From positions 124,001-188,000 of the forward strand of contig NZ_JAIXCQ010000008.1 of assembly GCF_020297055.1 (NCBI RefSeq): a stretch of DNA of 64,000 nt, written 5' to 3'. This stretch comes from Isoptericola luteus. GTDB taxonomy: Bacteria > Actinomycetota > Actinomycetes > Actinomycetales > Cellulomonadaceae. Made by a program: the position numbers and the translations under genes. Numbering within the stretch: position 1 is the first letter of the stretch; the number at the start of each line of letters is the position of its first letter. The notes under the pieces were generated by a model. The model worked only from the letters and a program-made list of their open reading frames with translations, searched no databases and was not told where the DNA came from. This document shows positions 1 to 8,762 of this stretch, one piece after another.

Positions 1-705
<705 letters not shown>

Positions 706-708
706 TCC

Positions 709-1806
709 TCAGCCGCCGAGCGGCGGTGGCGCAGCGGGCAGCCGCACCACCACCCGGAGCCCGCCGTCCACCCGGCCGGAGAGCGTGAGCTCCCCGGCGT
801 GCGCCCGGGTGATGCTCTGGACGATCGCCAGTCCGAGGCCGGTGCCCGCGTGATCGCGCCGGACCCGCGAGGTGCCGCGCTGGAACGGTTCGGTCAGCGT
901 CGCGACGAGCCCGGGCTCGAGGCGCTCGCCGGTGTTCTCGACGGTGAGCAGCGTCTGCCCCCCGGGCTCGGTCGTCGTGCTGACCCGCACGGTGCCGCCG
1001 CCGGGCAGGTTGTGGACGATCGCGTTGTGCACGAGGTTCGTGGTGAGCTGCAGCAGGAGCGCCCGCGACCCGACGACGGGCGCGCTCTCGCCGTCGACCC
1101 GGACGACGATGTCGCGCCGCTCGGCGAGGGGAAGGAGCGTCTCGGCGGCCTCCTCCGCCGCGAGGGACAGGTCGACGCGCTCGCGGACGAACGACCCCTG
1201 GTCGGCGCGGCTGAGCAGGAGCAGGGCCTCCGTGAGGTCGATCGCGCGGGTGTTGACGGCGCGGAGGCGTTCGAGCAGCTCGCCGGTGTCGCAGTCCGGG
1301 TCCTTGGCGGCGACGTCGAGGATCGTCTGGGTGATCGCGAGCGGGGTGCGTAGCTCGTGGGAGGCGTTGGCCGCGAACCGCTGCTGCTCGGCGACCTGCG
1401 CCTCGAGCCGGGCGAGCATGACGTCGAAGGCGTCGGCGAGCTCCCGGAACTCGTCGTCGCGGCCCGGCAGGTGGATGCGGTGAGAGAGCGAGCCGGCCCC
1501 GGCCTGGCGTGCCGCGTCGGTGATGCGGGTCAGCGGGGCGAGCATGCGGCCCGCGAGGAGCCACCCGCCCAGCAGGCCCAGCACCAGCAGGAAGGCCAGC
1601 GCCCACGCCGCCCGCGGGACGAAGGCGCTCTCCAGGTCGGAGCGGTTCGGCACGAACGGGCCCCTGTTCCGGATGGGCCCGTCGGGCACGTACCGCAGCA
1701 GGAACAGCCACACCACCGCGAGCAGCAGGGCGCCGGCGACCATGACGAGCCCGGCGTAGCTGAGGGTGAGCCGGAGACGGACGCTCAGTCCACGAGGCCT
1801 AGCCAT
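709..1806 (-). CDS. Sensor histidine kinase, VanS/OmpR-partner type
   Basis: 365-residue membrane histidine kinase. A first membrane segment lies at about residues 14-38, a short extracytoplasmic loop follows, and a second segment spans about 67-90, leading into a HAMP-like region (LAPLTRITDAARQ). The H-box is ANASHELRTPLA, with the phospho-accepting His near residue 150. An N-box (TNLVHNAIVHN) and a G-box (GTGLGLAIVQS) complete the ATPase domain. The ATG overlaps the stop of the upstream response regulator by 8 nt, so translation is probably coupled. The extracytoplasmic loop of only about 25-30 residues suggests sensing at or in the membrane. The divergent neighbour is a D,D-carboxypeptidase, so a cell-wall or glycopeptide signal is an inference, not shown. 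Confidence 0.9.
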   Translation of the reverse strand: MARPRGLSVRLRLTLSYAGLVMVAGALLLAVVWLFLLRYVPDGPIRNRGPFVPNRSDLESAFVPRAAWALAFLLVLGLLGGWLLAGRMLAPLTRITDAARQAGAGSLSHRIHLPGRDDEFRELADAFDVMLARLEAQVAEQQRFAANASHELRTPLAITQTILDVAAKDPDCDTGELLERLRAVNTRAIDLTEALLLLSRADQGSFVRERVDLSLAAEEAAETLLPLAERRDIVVRVDGESAPVVGSRALLLQLTTNLVHNAIVHNLPGGGTVRVSTTTEPGGQTLLTVENTGERLEPGLVATLTEPFQRGTSRVRRDHAGTGLGLAIVQSITRAHAGELTLSGRVDGGLRVVVRLPAAPPPLGG

Positions 1807-2497
1807 GGTCGCCCTCGCCCTCGCCGTCCTCCGGGGTGCCGGTGTCGATCCGATAGCCGACGCCGGGCACCGTGGCGATCACCCAGGGCTCGCCGAGCCG
1901 CTTGCGCAGCGCCGAGACCGTGATGCGCACCGCGTTGGTGAAGGGGTCGGCGTTCTCGTCCCACGCGCGCTCCAGCAGCTCCTCGGCGCTCACCACACCA
2001 CCGTCGGCGGTCAGGAGCACCTCGAGCACGGCGAACTGCTTGCGGGTGAGCGCCACGTAGCGGCCGTCGCGGTAGACCTCTCGGCGGAACGGGTCCAGCC
2101 GGAGCCCGGCGAGCTCACGCACCGGCGGCCGGTGGTGCGCGCGCCGGCGGTCGAGGGCGCGCAGCCGGAGCACCAGCTCGCGCAGCTCGAACGGCTTGGT
2201 GAGGTAGTCGTCGGCCCCCAGCTCGAACCCGGACGCCTTGTCGTCGAGCCGGTCGGCCGCGGTGAGCATGAGGATCGGCATGCCGCTCCCGGACGCGACG
2301 ATGCTCGCGGCGATCTCGTCGCCGGAAGGCCCGGGGATGTCGCGGTCCAGAACGGCGAGGTCGTACGTGTTGACGCTCAGCAGCTCCAGGGCGGTGTCGC
2401 CGTCGCCGGCGACGTCGGCCGTGATCGCCTCGAGGCGCAGGCCCGTGCGGACGGCCTCGGCCAGGTAGGGCTCGTCCTCGACGATCAGCACGCGCAC
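1799..2497 (-). CDS. Response regulator, OmpR/PhoB family (VanR-like)
   Basis: 232-residue two-domain regulator. The receiver domain starts VRVLIVEDEP and has the phosphorylatable Asp in the LAVLDRDIPG block (about residue 51), the Thr in MLTAA, and the Lys in YLTKPF. A winged-helix Trans_reg_C domain fills about residues 125-225 (DPFRREVYRDG, VRITVSALRKRL). The frame is open further upstream but that part is proline/glycine-rich non-receiver sequence, so GTG 2497 is chosen because the receiver fold starts there. It partners the overlapping kinase. The 87-bp gap to the divergent VanY-like gene holds a 17-bp inverted repeat that could be its binding site. Confidence 0.9.
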   Translation of the reverse strand: MRVLIVEDEPYLAEAVRTGLRLEAITADVAGDGDTALELLSVNTYDLAVLDRDIPGPSGDEIAASIVASGSGMPILMLTAADRLDDKASGFELGADDYLTKPFELRELVLRLRALDRRRAHHRPPVRELAGLRLDPFRREVYRDGRYVALTRKQFAVLEVLLTADGGVVSAEELLERAWDENADPFTNAVRITVSALRKRLGEPWVIATVPGVGYRIDTGTPEDGEGEGDHG

Positions 2498-2520
2498 CCT
2501 GCCGATGCTACGAGCCGCCA

Positions 2521-2537
2521 CATATCGCGGGGATATG
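2521..2537. promoter_or_regulatory. Inverted repeat between vanR-like and vanY-like genes
   Basis: CATATC-N5-GATATG is a perfect 6-bp dyad with a 5-bp centre, lying in the divergent promoter region. A related GGATAC element follows at 2545-2550. AT-rich dyads are rare in this GC-rich sequence, so a regulator site is plausible; the binding protein is inferred to be the neighbouring response regulator. Confidence 0.4.
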
Positions 2538-2584
2538 GGAAACGGGATACGAGCGGGCAACAGGCCGTCGAGTGGGCTGGAGGC

Positions 2585-3169
2585 ATGCCCCCCAGGCATT
2601 CCCGGAGCCCCCGACGGCGCCGCTCCGCCGCCCTTGCCGGCGCCGTCCTCGCCGCGTCTGTCGTCGGCGCGTCCGTCGTGGCGGCCATGGCCGCCGGCGT
2701 CCTGCCCGTCCGGCAGCTCGGCTCCGACGGCGAGGTCCACGGCGACGTGACGGTCTTCGACGGCGAGGCGCCGGCCGTGGCCCGCCTCGACCCGCAGCTG
2801 CTCGGCGCCGTCCGCCGGGCCGCGTCGGCCGCCGAGGCCGACGGCGTGACGTTCTGGGTCAACAGTGGCTGGCGCTCACCCGAGTACCAGGACGAGCTGT
2901 TCCGGGACGCCATCGCCGAGTACGGCTCGGTCGAGGAGGCGGCCCGCTGGGTGGCCACCGCGGAGACGTCCCCGCACGTGCACGGGGACGCGATCGACGT
3001 CGGGCTCTGGGACGCGACCGCCTGGCTGGCGGAGCGCGGCGCCGCGTACGGTCTGTGCCAGATCTACGGCAACGAGCCGTGGCACTACGAGCTGCGCCCC
3101 GACGCGGCCGACCACGGCTGCCCGGCCATGTACCCCGACGCGTCGCACGACCCACGGCTCCAGCGGTGA
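2585..3169 (+). CDS. M15 family D-alanyl-D-alanine carboxypeptidase (VanY-like)
   Basis: 194-residue predicted secreted or membrane-anchored zinc carboxypeptidase. A basic N-terminus (PPRHSRSPRRRR) precedes one hydrophobic segment at about residues 15-40, acting as signal peptide or anchor. The catalytic domain shows the M15 signatures: NSGWRSPEYQ, the zinc-ligand motif SPHVHGDAIDVG (SxHxxGxAxD) and EPWHYEL with the catalytic Glu and third zinc His. These enzymes trim the terminal D-Ala from peptidoglycan stem peptides. The start ATG 2585 has a GGAGG five bases upstream. Divergent placement from a VanRS-like pair matches known vanRS-vanY arrangements. The three Cys-containing segments near the C-terminus may form disulfides outside the cell. 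Confidence 0.88.
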   Translation: MPPRHSRSPRRRRSAALAGAVLAASVVGASVVAAMAAGVLPVRQLGSDGEVHGDVTVFDGEAPAVARLDPQLLGAVRRAASAAEADGVTFWVNSGWRSPEYQDELFRDAIAEYGSVEEAARWVATAETSPHVHGDAIDVGLWDATAWLAERGAAYGLCQIYGNEPWHYELRPDAADHGCPAMYPDASHDPRLQR

Positions 3170-3184
3170 CCTCCCGGGGCGCGC

Positions 3185-3331
3185 CTACGCCTTCTTGGCG
3201 CGACGCCCCCAGAATCGTCGACGGGTCTCGTTCGCGAGCTCGGTCCCGGCCGCCGTCGCGAAGGCGTCGGTCGGCGTCCCCTCGGTGGTGCCCACAACCT
3301 CCCGGCGGGGCGGCAGGCCGGGCCCGCTCAC
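3185..3331 (-). CDS. Small hypothetical protein, coupled to DUF1345 gene
   Basis: A 48-residue frame starts at a GTG that overlaps the TGA of the upstream DUF1345 remnant (GTGA), suggesting translational coupling. The product is hydrophilic and basic at the C-terminus ([14 protein letters not shown]). A second possible GTG at residue 13 has GGAGG very close to it. I recognise no family. The overlap arrangement is the main evidence that it is real, so confidence is modest. Confidence 0.4.
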   Translation of the reverse strand: MSGPGLPPRREVVGTTEGTPTDAFATAAGTELANETRRRFWGRRAKKA

Positions 3332-4034
3332 GAGGTGAGGCTGCCGAACAGCAGGGACACCGTCATCGCGATGATCACGGTGTTGAAGGCGAACGCCACG
3401 AGGACGTTGGCACGCACCAGGCGCCAACCCGGCCGGGTGGTGATCTCCGCGGAGACGGTCGCGGCCATGGTCGACACGAGGACGGCGAGCGTGAGGTAGT
3501 CGTCGAAGCGAGGTTCGTCGGGGACGGGAATCGCACGGGCGCGCTCGAGCCCGCCTGTGCATCGAGACGCAGGTAGGCCTGTGCGTACGAGAAGACCATG
3601 AGGATCCACGCGCTGGCGACGGTCAGCAGCCCCGCGACCAGGTAGATGGTCTCGCCCCGGAACTGAGGGCTCTGAGCGATGCCCACCGTGGCGACCACGG
3701 CGATGACCGCCGCGCTGATGGTCGTGTTCGCGGTTCCGGTCAGGCCGAGCGCGCGGTGGAGTCGTCGGCTCTGGTCCCGCAGCTCGGCGGACGCGACCTC
3801 GCGCAGTCGGGCCGGCTCCAGCCGGGAGTAGGTCCGCGCGCCCCAGCCCACGTAGACGACCGCGTAGACCGGGAAGAGGAAGACGAACGTCGTGATGACG
3901 GTGTCCGCGGTGGTGGCGATCGGTACGGAGGTGGCGCTGCCGACGAACGTGACGCCGCCGACCGCGACGACGGCGGCGACGAGGCTGCTGACCCAGGCAC
4001 GGAAGAAGTCGGACCGGGATCGAGGATGTGCCAT
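3328..4034 (-). pseudogene. DUF1345 family membrane protein, frameshifted
   Basis: The N-terminal part is read from ATG 4034 ([14 protein letters not shown]) and contains membrane segments at about residues 15-30, 38-60, 105-125 and 135-155, ending in [13 protein letters not shown]. The family's usual C-terminus ([19 protein letters not shown] and [17 protein letters not shown]) is found in another frame, ending at TGA 3328. The switch falls in a GCGGGCTCGAG run near 3545-3552. Adding a single G there would restore one continuous 235-residue protein of normal family layout. This is either a genuine one-base deletion or a sequence error. The role of DUF1345 proteins is unknown. Confidence 0.72.
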
Positions 4035-4152
4035 GCCCACATTCTGATGTGCGCACGGGAAGGCGGATGACGGTGCGACCGGAGCCGGCGAACGCTCTCG
4101 GCGGGACGAATCGTCCAACACTACGATTTCGGTCACCAAGGACAGTGACGGG

Positions 4153-4473
4153 ATGCGAGATGAACAGCGGGTCCAGCGTGCACGCAGCAACGGTTCCGAT
4201 CGACGGCGAGGGAGTGGGACGACCCGGCTCGTCGCCGCGGTCATGGCGTTCCTTCTCGTGGTGGTGACCTTGGTGGTCGTTCCATCCCCGGATGCGAGGG
4301 CCGCGGCGTCCGTGGTCAGGACGGTGACGCTCCGCCGGAGCGACAAGGGCAAGAAGACGATCACGATGCCCTGTGTCGAGCGAGGACAGCACTACTTCGA
4401 GGTCTTCTACAAGGGCTCGACGACGACGGGGCGTTCCGATTCGAAGAACACCAACTACTTCACCGTGCGCTGA
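4153..4473 (+). CDS. Small secreted hypothetical protein
   Basis: 106 residues from ATG 4153. A basic N-terminus leads to a strong hydrophobic segment at about residues 26-44 ([18 protein letters not shown]) followed by an ARAAA cleavage-like site, so a mature exported protein of about 55 residues is predicted. The mature part is basic and beta-like, with a single Cys ([18 protein letters not shown]). An internal ATG at 4243 lies within the hydrophobic core and is a poor start. No family is recognised. It is divergent from the DUF1345 remnant. Confidence 0.6.
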   Translation: MRDEQRVQRARSNGSDRRRGSGTTRLVAAVMAFLLVVVTLVVVPSPDARAAASVVRTVTLRRSDKGKKTITMPCVERGQHYFEVFYKGSTTTGRSDSKNTNYFTVR

Positions 4474-4509
4474 TCTGCGGGCTCGCCCAGGTCGACCTAC
4501 GGTCGGCGT

Positions 4510-4830
4510 ATGGGCAAGCAGCAGAGCAGCGGGGGACGCGCCGAGGCCAAGGGCAGCACGTCGGCCAAGATCCTGTACCGGCCGGTCGGCATCGTGGGAT
4601 CGCTCGTGGGCGGCCTCGTCGCCGGGCAGGTGTTCAAGCAGGTGTACAAGCGCGTGGCTCCGGGCCACCCGGACGACCCGCCCACGCCGCTGCAGTCGGA
4701 GTACCCGCTGCGGGAGATCGTGCTCGCGTCGCTGTTACAGGGCGCGATCTTCGCCGCCGTGAAGGCGCTCGTCGACCGCGGTGGCGCCCGGGCGTTCGAG
4801 CGCTGGACGGGGGAGTGGCCGGGGGACTGA
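4510..4830 (+). CDS. DUF4235 family membrane protein
   Basis: 106 residues. The family pattern is visible: [31 protein letters not shown], then a charged linker, then [35 protein letters not shown]. Two membrane helices are predicted at about residues 24-44 and 71-88. DUF4235 proteins are small actinobacterial membrane proteins of unknown role, usually of this length, so the gene appears complete. Confidence 0.8.
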   Translation: MGKQQSSGGRAEAKGSTSAKILYRPVGIVGSLVGGLVAGQVFKQVYKRVAPGHPDDPPTPLQSEYPLREIVLASLLQGAIFAAVKALVDRGGARAFERWTGEWPGD

Positions 4831-4852
4831 CGGCCGTCGCCGGCGCGTCGCC

Positions 4853-5410
4853 TCAGGCGGCGTCGCGGAGCCCGGGCGACTGGTGCCCGCCGCCGGCGAG
4901 GTGGACGAAGTTCACGACGTCGATGCGCAGGCGCGCCCACTCGACGTCGCCCACCACGGGTGACGAGGCGTGCGAGCGCCGCGAGAGCTCGACGACGCGT
5001 CGCAGCAGGTGGACGGCGCGCACGGTACAGGCGGCGTCCCCCGGCGCTCCGGCGGCCGCGCGGGCTACCTGCCGGGCGAGGACGAACCCCGGCGACCCCG
5101 GGTCCAGCATCGACGAGTCGGCGAACCGGAACGGCACGGGCCGGCTGCGGAGCGACCACTCGCCCGCCGCCGGGTCCCGCACCACGATCACCCGCGGCCC
5201 TCGGAGCAGCGAGACCACTCCGAGCAGGAGGCCGACGAGCACGACCGCGCCGATCAGCACCAGGCTCCAGCGCCCGATGCCGTCGGCGACCGGCCGGCCC
5301 ATCAAGGAGAGCACCGCGATCCCGACGCCCCACCCCACGCCGCACCCCAGTACGACGAGCACCACGAGCAGCACGACGTGCCCGCGGTAGGTGGGCCGCG
5401 CCCGGTCCAT
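4853..5410 (-). CDS. Hypothetical protein with two N-terminal membrane segments
   Basis: 185 residues. Membrane helices are predicted at about residues 9-37 and 45-68. The rest (about 70-185) is a soluble, probably cytoplasmic domain rich in Arg and Ala (RVIVVRDPAAGEWSLRSRPVPFRF), ending with a long amphipathic stretch and GGGHQSPGLRDAA. No family is recognised. It converges on the DUF4235 gene with a 22-bp gap and is divergent from the lipoprotein gene at 5560. Confidence 0.6.
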   Translation of the reverse strand: MDRARPTYRGHVVLLVVLVVLGCGVGWGVGIAVLSLMGRPVADGIGRWSLVLIGAVVLVGLLLGVVSLLRGPRVIVVRDPAAGEWSLRSRPVPFRFADSSMLDPGSPGFVLARQVARAAAGAPGDAACTVRAVHLLRRVVELSRRSHASSPVVGDVEWARLRIDVVNFVHLAGGGHQSPGLRDAA

Positions 5411-5559
5411 ACGTGCCTCCTCACCGTCGACGGCACAGTGCCGACACCTCTCATGTCGCCGGCAGGGGGGTGATCCCTACAGGTGATCTCGGACGAATCT
5501 CGTCCGTTCGCGTTCGCGCCCCGCTACCTTGGGGCCGTGGAGACGCGAGGGAGCGACCG

Positions 5560-6246
5560 ATGAACGACGACCCCCGCCGGGGGCTCGGCCCGGCGGTCGC
5601 GGCCGTCGTCCTGACGCTGGCGGCGTGTGCGGCTCCCGGCGCCCCGGTAGGCCCGCGCGACCGCTTCAACCCGGTCGACGCCGACCAGCCCGGATGGGTC
5701 GCGTCGGCACCGGACTACGCCGCCGAGCTCCTTGCGACCGCGTACGCCGCGAGCGCCCCGACCACGCTCCGCAGCTCCGGGCAGACCCGTCGGCTGGACC
5801 ACCGCGGCACGTCGCCGGCCGCGATCGTCGTCGACTACACCACCGGCGACTACTCGGAAGTGCTCACCGACGACGCCGCGCGGCAGCTCGAGGCCCTGAT
5901 CTCTGAGACCGTCGCCGGCGGCGAGTTCGCGTCGGTCGACGTCGCGCCGTGCCGCGACGACGGCCTCGGCGACCTGCCCGACGAGGCGTGGTTCGACATC
6001 GAGAACGGCGAGATGCTGGTACGGACCTGCGTCCACGTCACCGGGGTCCCGGCGGGCACGACCGCGGCGGACGGCGTCGTCACGGAGCTCCTGGAGCCGG
6101 TGGTCGTCGCCGCGGTGGTGCCGGGCGGCTCCGACGTCGCCGGCACGGGTGCCACCTCTCGCATCCTTCGTCTGGACGTCCTAACCCTCCACGACGTCGA
6201 GGAGTCCGGCCTGGCATGGCACGAGTACGTCGCCGACCGTCTCTGA
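5560..6246 (+). CDS. Putative lipoprotein
   Basis: 228 residues from ATG 5560, which has GAGGGAG six to seven bases upstream. The frame is open much further upstream but those residues are arginine-rich noise. The N-terminus is a type II signal peptide with lipobox LAAC (VVLTLAACAAPG, Cys at about residue 23). The mature domain is acidic, with a Cys pair (APCRDDG and VRTCVHVTG) that could form a disulfide. No enzyme motif is recognised. The stop lies five bases from the stop of the convergent monooxygenase gene. Confidence 0.72.
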   Translation: MNDDPRRGLGPAVAAVVLTLAACAAPGAPVGPRDRFNPVDADQPGWVASAPDYAAELLATAYAASAPTTLRSSGQTRRLDHRGTSPAAIVVDYTTGDYSEVLTDDAARQLEALISETVAGGEFASVDVAPCRDDGLGDLPDEAWFDIENGEMLVRTCVHVTGVPAGTTAADGVVTELLEPVVVAAVVPGGSDVAGTGATSRILRLDVLTLHDVEESGLAWHEYVADRL

Positions 6247-6250
6247 CGGC

Positions 6251-7390
6251 TCAGGCGGGCTCGCGGACCATGGTCTGGATGCGGTGCATGAGCGCGGGCA
6301 CGTCGGCGACGGGCGGCCGGACGCCGTCGAGCATCCACTGCACGATCTGCACGGACGCCTCCACGACCTGGCGCGCGCGGGGCAGCCGCCGCGCGGTGTA
6401 GCGGGCGAGGAGGTCGGCGTCGAACCGGTCCGCACCGACGAGGAGCTCGCTCAGCACCGCGGCGTCCTCCAGCGCCTGGGCGGCGCCCTGGGCGAGGGTG
6501 GGCGGGCAGGAGTGGGCGGCGTCGCCGGCGAGGACGACGCGACCGCGGTGCCACGGCCCGTCGACCACGTGCCACTCGAACAGCGAGTAGTTCACACCGG
6601 TGGTGTCGGTGAGCTGCGCACGGACGTCGTCCCACGGCCCGTGGTAGCTGCTCGCCAGGTCCCGCACGACGGCGATCTGCTCGGCGGGGCTCAGGTGCCG
6701 CCGGTCCTGGACGTCCTCGACGAGGTAGGCGTACATGGTGTCGGGGCCGGTGGGGCAGTAGCCGGCGATGTAGCACCGCCCGCCGTGCGTGAGGTCGGTG
6801 CGGAACACGTCGGCGGGACGCGCGACGTCCACCCGCCAGATGCCCATGCCGGTGCCGCGCGGTTCGCTGTCGATGCGGAGCGCGCGCCGGGTCCAGGATC
6901 CGACACCGTCGGCACCGACGACGAGGTCGTACCGGCGCTCGCTGCCGTCGCCGAACGTCACGTCGACGCCGTCGTCGTCCTGGCGCAGCCGTGTGGGGAA
7001 GGTGCCGAACCGCACGTCGGCGCCCGCCTCGGCGGCGTGCTCCAGCAGGATGCGGGCGAGCGTGGGGCGGGGGATGCCGAGGGTCGCGGGCAGGTCGTCC
7101 CCTCCGGTGCGGACGTCGGGGATCTCGGCGACGAGCGTCCCTGCCGGGTCGGGGGCGCGCATCCCGACCGAGTCGAAGGCGTACCCGTGGGCCTGCAACC
7201 GGTCCCAGACGCCGACGTCGCGCAGGACTCGCAACGCGTTGCCCTGCAGCGTGATGCCGGACCCCTCGACGGGGACGGCGGACCGCGCCTCGGCGATCTC
7301 CACCCGGACCCCTGCGCGGGCCAGCTGGGTCGCGGTGGCGCAGCCGGCGCTACCACCGCCGACGATCAGGACGGACTGCACTGCGGGCAT
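6251..7390 (-). CDS. FAD-dependent monooxygenase (UbiH/PHBH-like aromatic hydroxylase family)
   Basis: 379 residues. The Rossmann FAD motif is VLIVGGGSAGCATATQLARAG at residues 7-27. The family DG motif is DLVVGADGVGSWTRRAL near residue 155, and the second FAD motif is GRVVLAGDAAHSCPPTLAQGAAQALEDA near residue 285. These single-component flavoproteins hydroxylate aromatic substrates with NAD(P)H and oxygen; the substrate cannot be told from sequence. The length is normal for the family. The gene stands alone, and its upstream region carries CAACCGGA direct repeats and a CGGAC/GTCCG dyad that look like an operator. Confidence 0.85.
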   Translation of the reverse strand: MPAVQSVLIVGGGSAGCATATQLARAGVRVEIAEARSAVPVEGSGITLQGNALRVLRDVGVWDRLQAHGYAFDSVGMRAPDPAGTLVAEIPDVRTGGDDLPATLGIPRPTLARILLEHAAEAGADVRFGTFPTRLRQDDDGVDVTFGDGSERRYDLVVGADGVGSWTRRALRIDSEPRGTGMGIWRVDVARPADVFRTDLTHGGRCYIAGYCPTGPDTMYAYLVEDVQDRRHLSPAEQIAVVRDLASSYHGPWDDVRAQLTDTTGVNYSLFEWHVVDGPWHRGRVVLAGDAAHSCPPTLAQGAAQALEDAAVLSELLVGADRFDADLLARYTARRLPRARQVVEASVQIVQWMLDGVRPPVADVPALMHRIQTMVREPA

Positions 7391-7420
7391 GGGACCTCAC
7401 TCGGATCGGGCGGGCTCGAT

Positions 7421-7450
7421 CAACCGGACTGATGTGTCCGAGCAACCGGA
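7421..7450. promoter_or_regulatory. Repeated operator-like element upstream of the monooxygenase
   Basis: CAACCGGA occurs at 7421-7428 and again at 7443-7450, exactly 22 bp apart (two helical turns). Between and overlapping them is the dyad CGGAC-N6-GTCCG (7425-7440). The position, 31 bp or more upstream of the monooxygenase ATG, suits a repressor or activator site. The regulator is not evident next door. Confidence 0.4.
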
Positions 7451-7487
7451 TTGTCCCTTTTCTACCGTATCCGGGACGTGCGAGGGC

Positions 7488-7874
7488 TCATGACCCCGGC
7501 GTCGCGCCGAGCGCGTCGCCCGGTGTCGCCAGCCAGTCCTCGACCTCGAGCCCGGGGACGCCGGTGAACTCGCGGACGTTGTTGGTCGCGACGACGAGGC
7601 CGAGCGACCGGGCATGGCCTGCCAACAGGGTGTCGAACGGGCCGATCGGTTCTCCCCGACCGGCGAGGATCGCGCGGATCCGGCCCGCGTGCATCGCTGC
7701 GGCGGTGTTGAACGGAAGGGCCTCGACCAGTGACAGCAGCTCGCCCACGGCCCTGCGGCTCCGAGCCGGGTCGTTCGACCGTTCGATGCCGTACTCGAGC
7801 TCCATCTCGCTGATCGACGACACGGCGACGCGCCCCTCGGCCGCTTGGGACCGTGGTCGTGCGACGTCGGCCCT
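7488..7874 (-). pseudogene. VapC-like PIN-domain toxin, N-terminally truncated
   Basis: The frame reads RADVARPRSQAAEGRVAVSSISEMELEYG, then a helical middle, GPFDTLLAGHARSLGL, VVATNNVREFTGVPGLEVEDW: the central and C-terminal parts of a PIN-domain RNase, with conserved acidic residues in SEMELEYG, PFDTLLA and NNVREF. The usual N-terminal strand with the first catalytic Asp (a YLLDTN-type motif) is missing. Upstream, in another frame, sits the first eight codons of a VapB antitoxin. A deletion therefore removed most of vapB and the start of vapC. A GTG at 7823 could still start a 111-residue fragment, but activity is unlikely. Confidence 0.72.
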
Positions 7875-7887
7875 GCCCCGCAGCAGC

Positions 7888-7911
7888 GTTGCGGAACACG
7901 GTGGTGCGCAT
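7888..7911 (-). pseudogene. VapB antitoxin 5' remnant
   Basis: ATG 7911 begins MRTTVFRN, the typical opening of AbrB/SpoVT-type VapB antitoxins, with a strong GTAGGAGG ribosome-binding site. The expected continuation (SQAVRLPK-type) is absent and the frame runs into the truncated vapC out of phase. With the palindromic operator just upstream, this marks the start of a once intact vapBC operon. Confidence 0.6.
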
Positions 7912-7921
7912 GACGCCTCCT

Positions 7922-7933
7922 ACGTATATACGT
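7922..7933. promoter_or_regulatory. Palindromic operator of the vapBC remnant
   Basis: ACGTATATACGT is a perfect 12-bp palindrome 11 bp upstream of the VapB ATG. A related half element, GTATAGACGT, follows at 7937-7946. VapBC complexes autoregulate through such AT-rich palindromes, so this is probably the surviving operator/promoter. Confidence 0.5.
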
Positions 7934-7988
7934 CAGGTATAGACGTGCACGGTGCGATGGACGAGCCCCGTGCCGCGGGACCACGCCG

Positions 7989-8762
7989 TCAGCGCAGCGG
8001 CCGGACGACCAGCGACTGGGCGTTCGTGCCGAACGCCCCGTCGACGTCGTGCAGGACGGCGCTCGTCAGACCCGCCCCGGCAGACCCGAAGGTCACGGTG
8101 GTGTCCAGTCCGAGCCACTCCCCGGCGGGCAGCCGGTGCAGGTGCGCGGTGAGGTCGAGGTTCGGGAACGCGACGTCCCGCGGGTCCGAGCGGACGGACA
8201 TGCCGTTGGCGACGTCGAGCAGCCCGGCGAACCGGGCGAGGGCACCCACCTCCTCGTCCTCGACGAGCGGGTGGGCGGTGCGCACCCAGACCACGCCCCG
8301 GCCGGGAGCCTCCAGGGTGCGGCGCACCTCGATCGACGCGACGAGCCCGCCGGGCCAGTCCGTGGTGGGGTCCCACGCCGGCGTCTCGTCCGGTCCGGGC
8401 AGCGGCGCGGGCCCGCCGCCGGCCAGCGCGGTGGTGTCCCCGACCTGCCCGAGCCAGGCGCGCAGCGTCACGACCTTGCGGCCGGAGCAGCTCACCTCGG
8501 CCTCCACCAGCTCCACGCCGCGCCCCGGCCGGACCACACGGACCGCCGTCTCCATCTCCTCGAGGCGGTACGGGCCCCAGATGTCGTAGGAGAGCCGGAG
8601 GGGAGCGAGATCGTCGCGCCCCCGGGCCTGCCGGTCCGCCTCGACCAGGTGGGCGAGCAGGCCCAGGGTGGGGGCCACGTGCTGCTCGTCGGTCTTCCAG
8701 GCACCTCCCACCAGGGGTGTCGGCTGGAACGTCGTCGCGCCGGTGCGGCGGAAGTAGGCCAT
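7989..8762 (-). CDS. Thioesterase-like (double hotdog) family protein
   Basis: 257 residues from ATG 8762; AGGACGG lies six bases upstream. The pattern resembles acyl-CoA thioesterase-like proteins: MAYFRRTGATTFQPTPLVGGAW, LSYDIWGPYRLEEMETAVRVVRPGRG and VELVEAEVSCSGRKVVTLRAWL in the first hotdog, then FPNLDLTAHLHRLPAGEWLGLDTTVTFGSAGAGLTSAVLHDVDGAFGTNAQSLVVRP in the second. The final GxxAQSL block is characteristic. A role in hydrolysing acyl-CoA is inferred; the substrate is unknown. The gene lies just downstream of the vapBC remnant on the opposite side of its promoter. Confidence 0.75.
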   Translation of the reverse strand: MAYFRRTGATTFQPTPLVGGAWKTDEQHVAPTLGLLAHLVEADRQARGRDDLAPLRLSYDIWGPYRLEEMETAVRVVRPGRGVELVEAEVSCSGRKVVTLRAWLGQVGDTTALAGGGPAPLPGPDETPAWDPTTDWPGGLVASIEVRRTLEAPGRGVVWVRTAHPLVEDEEVGALARFAGLLDVANGMSVRSDPRDVAFPNLDLTAHLHRLPAGEWLGLDTTVTFGSAGAGLTSAVLHDVDGAFGTNAQSLVVRPLR

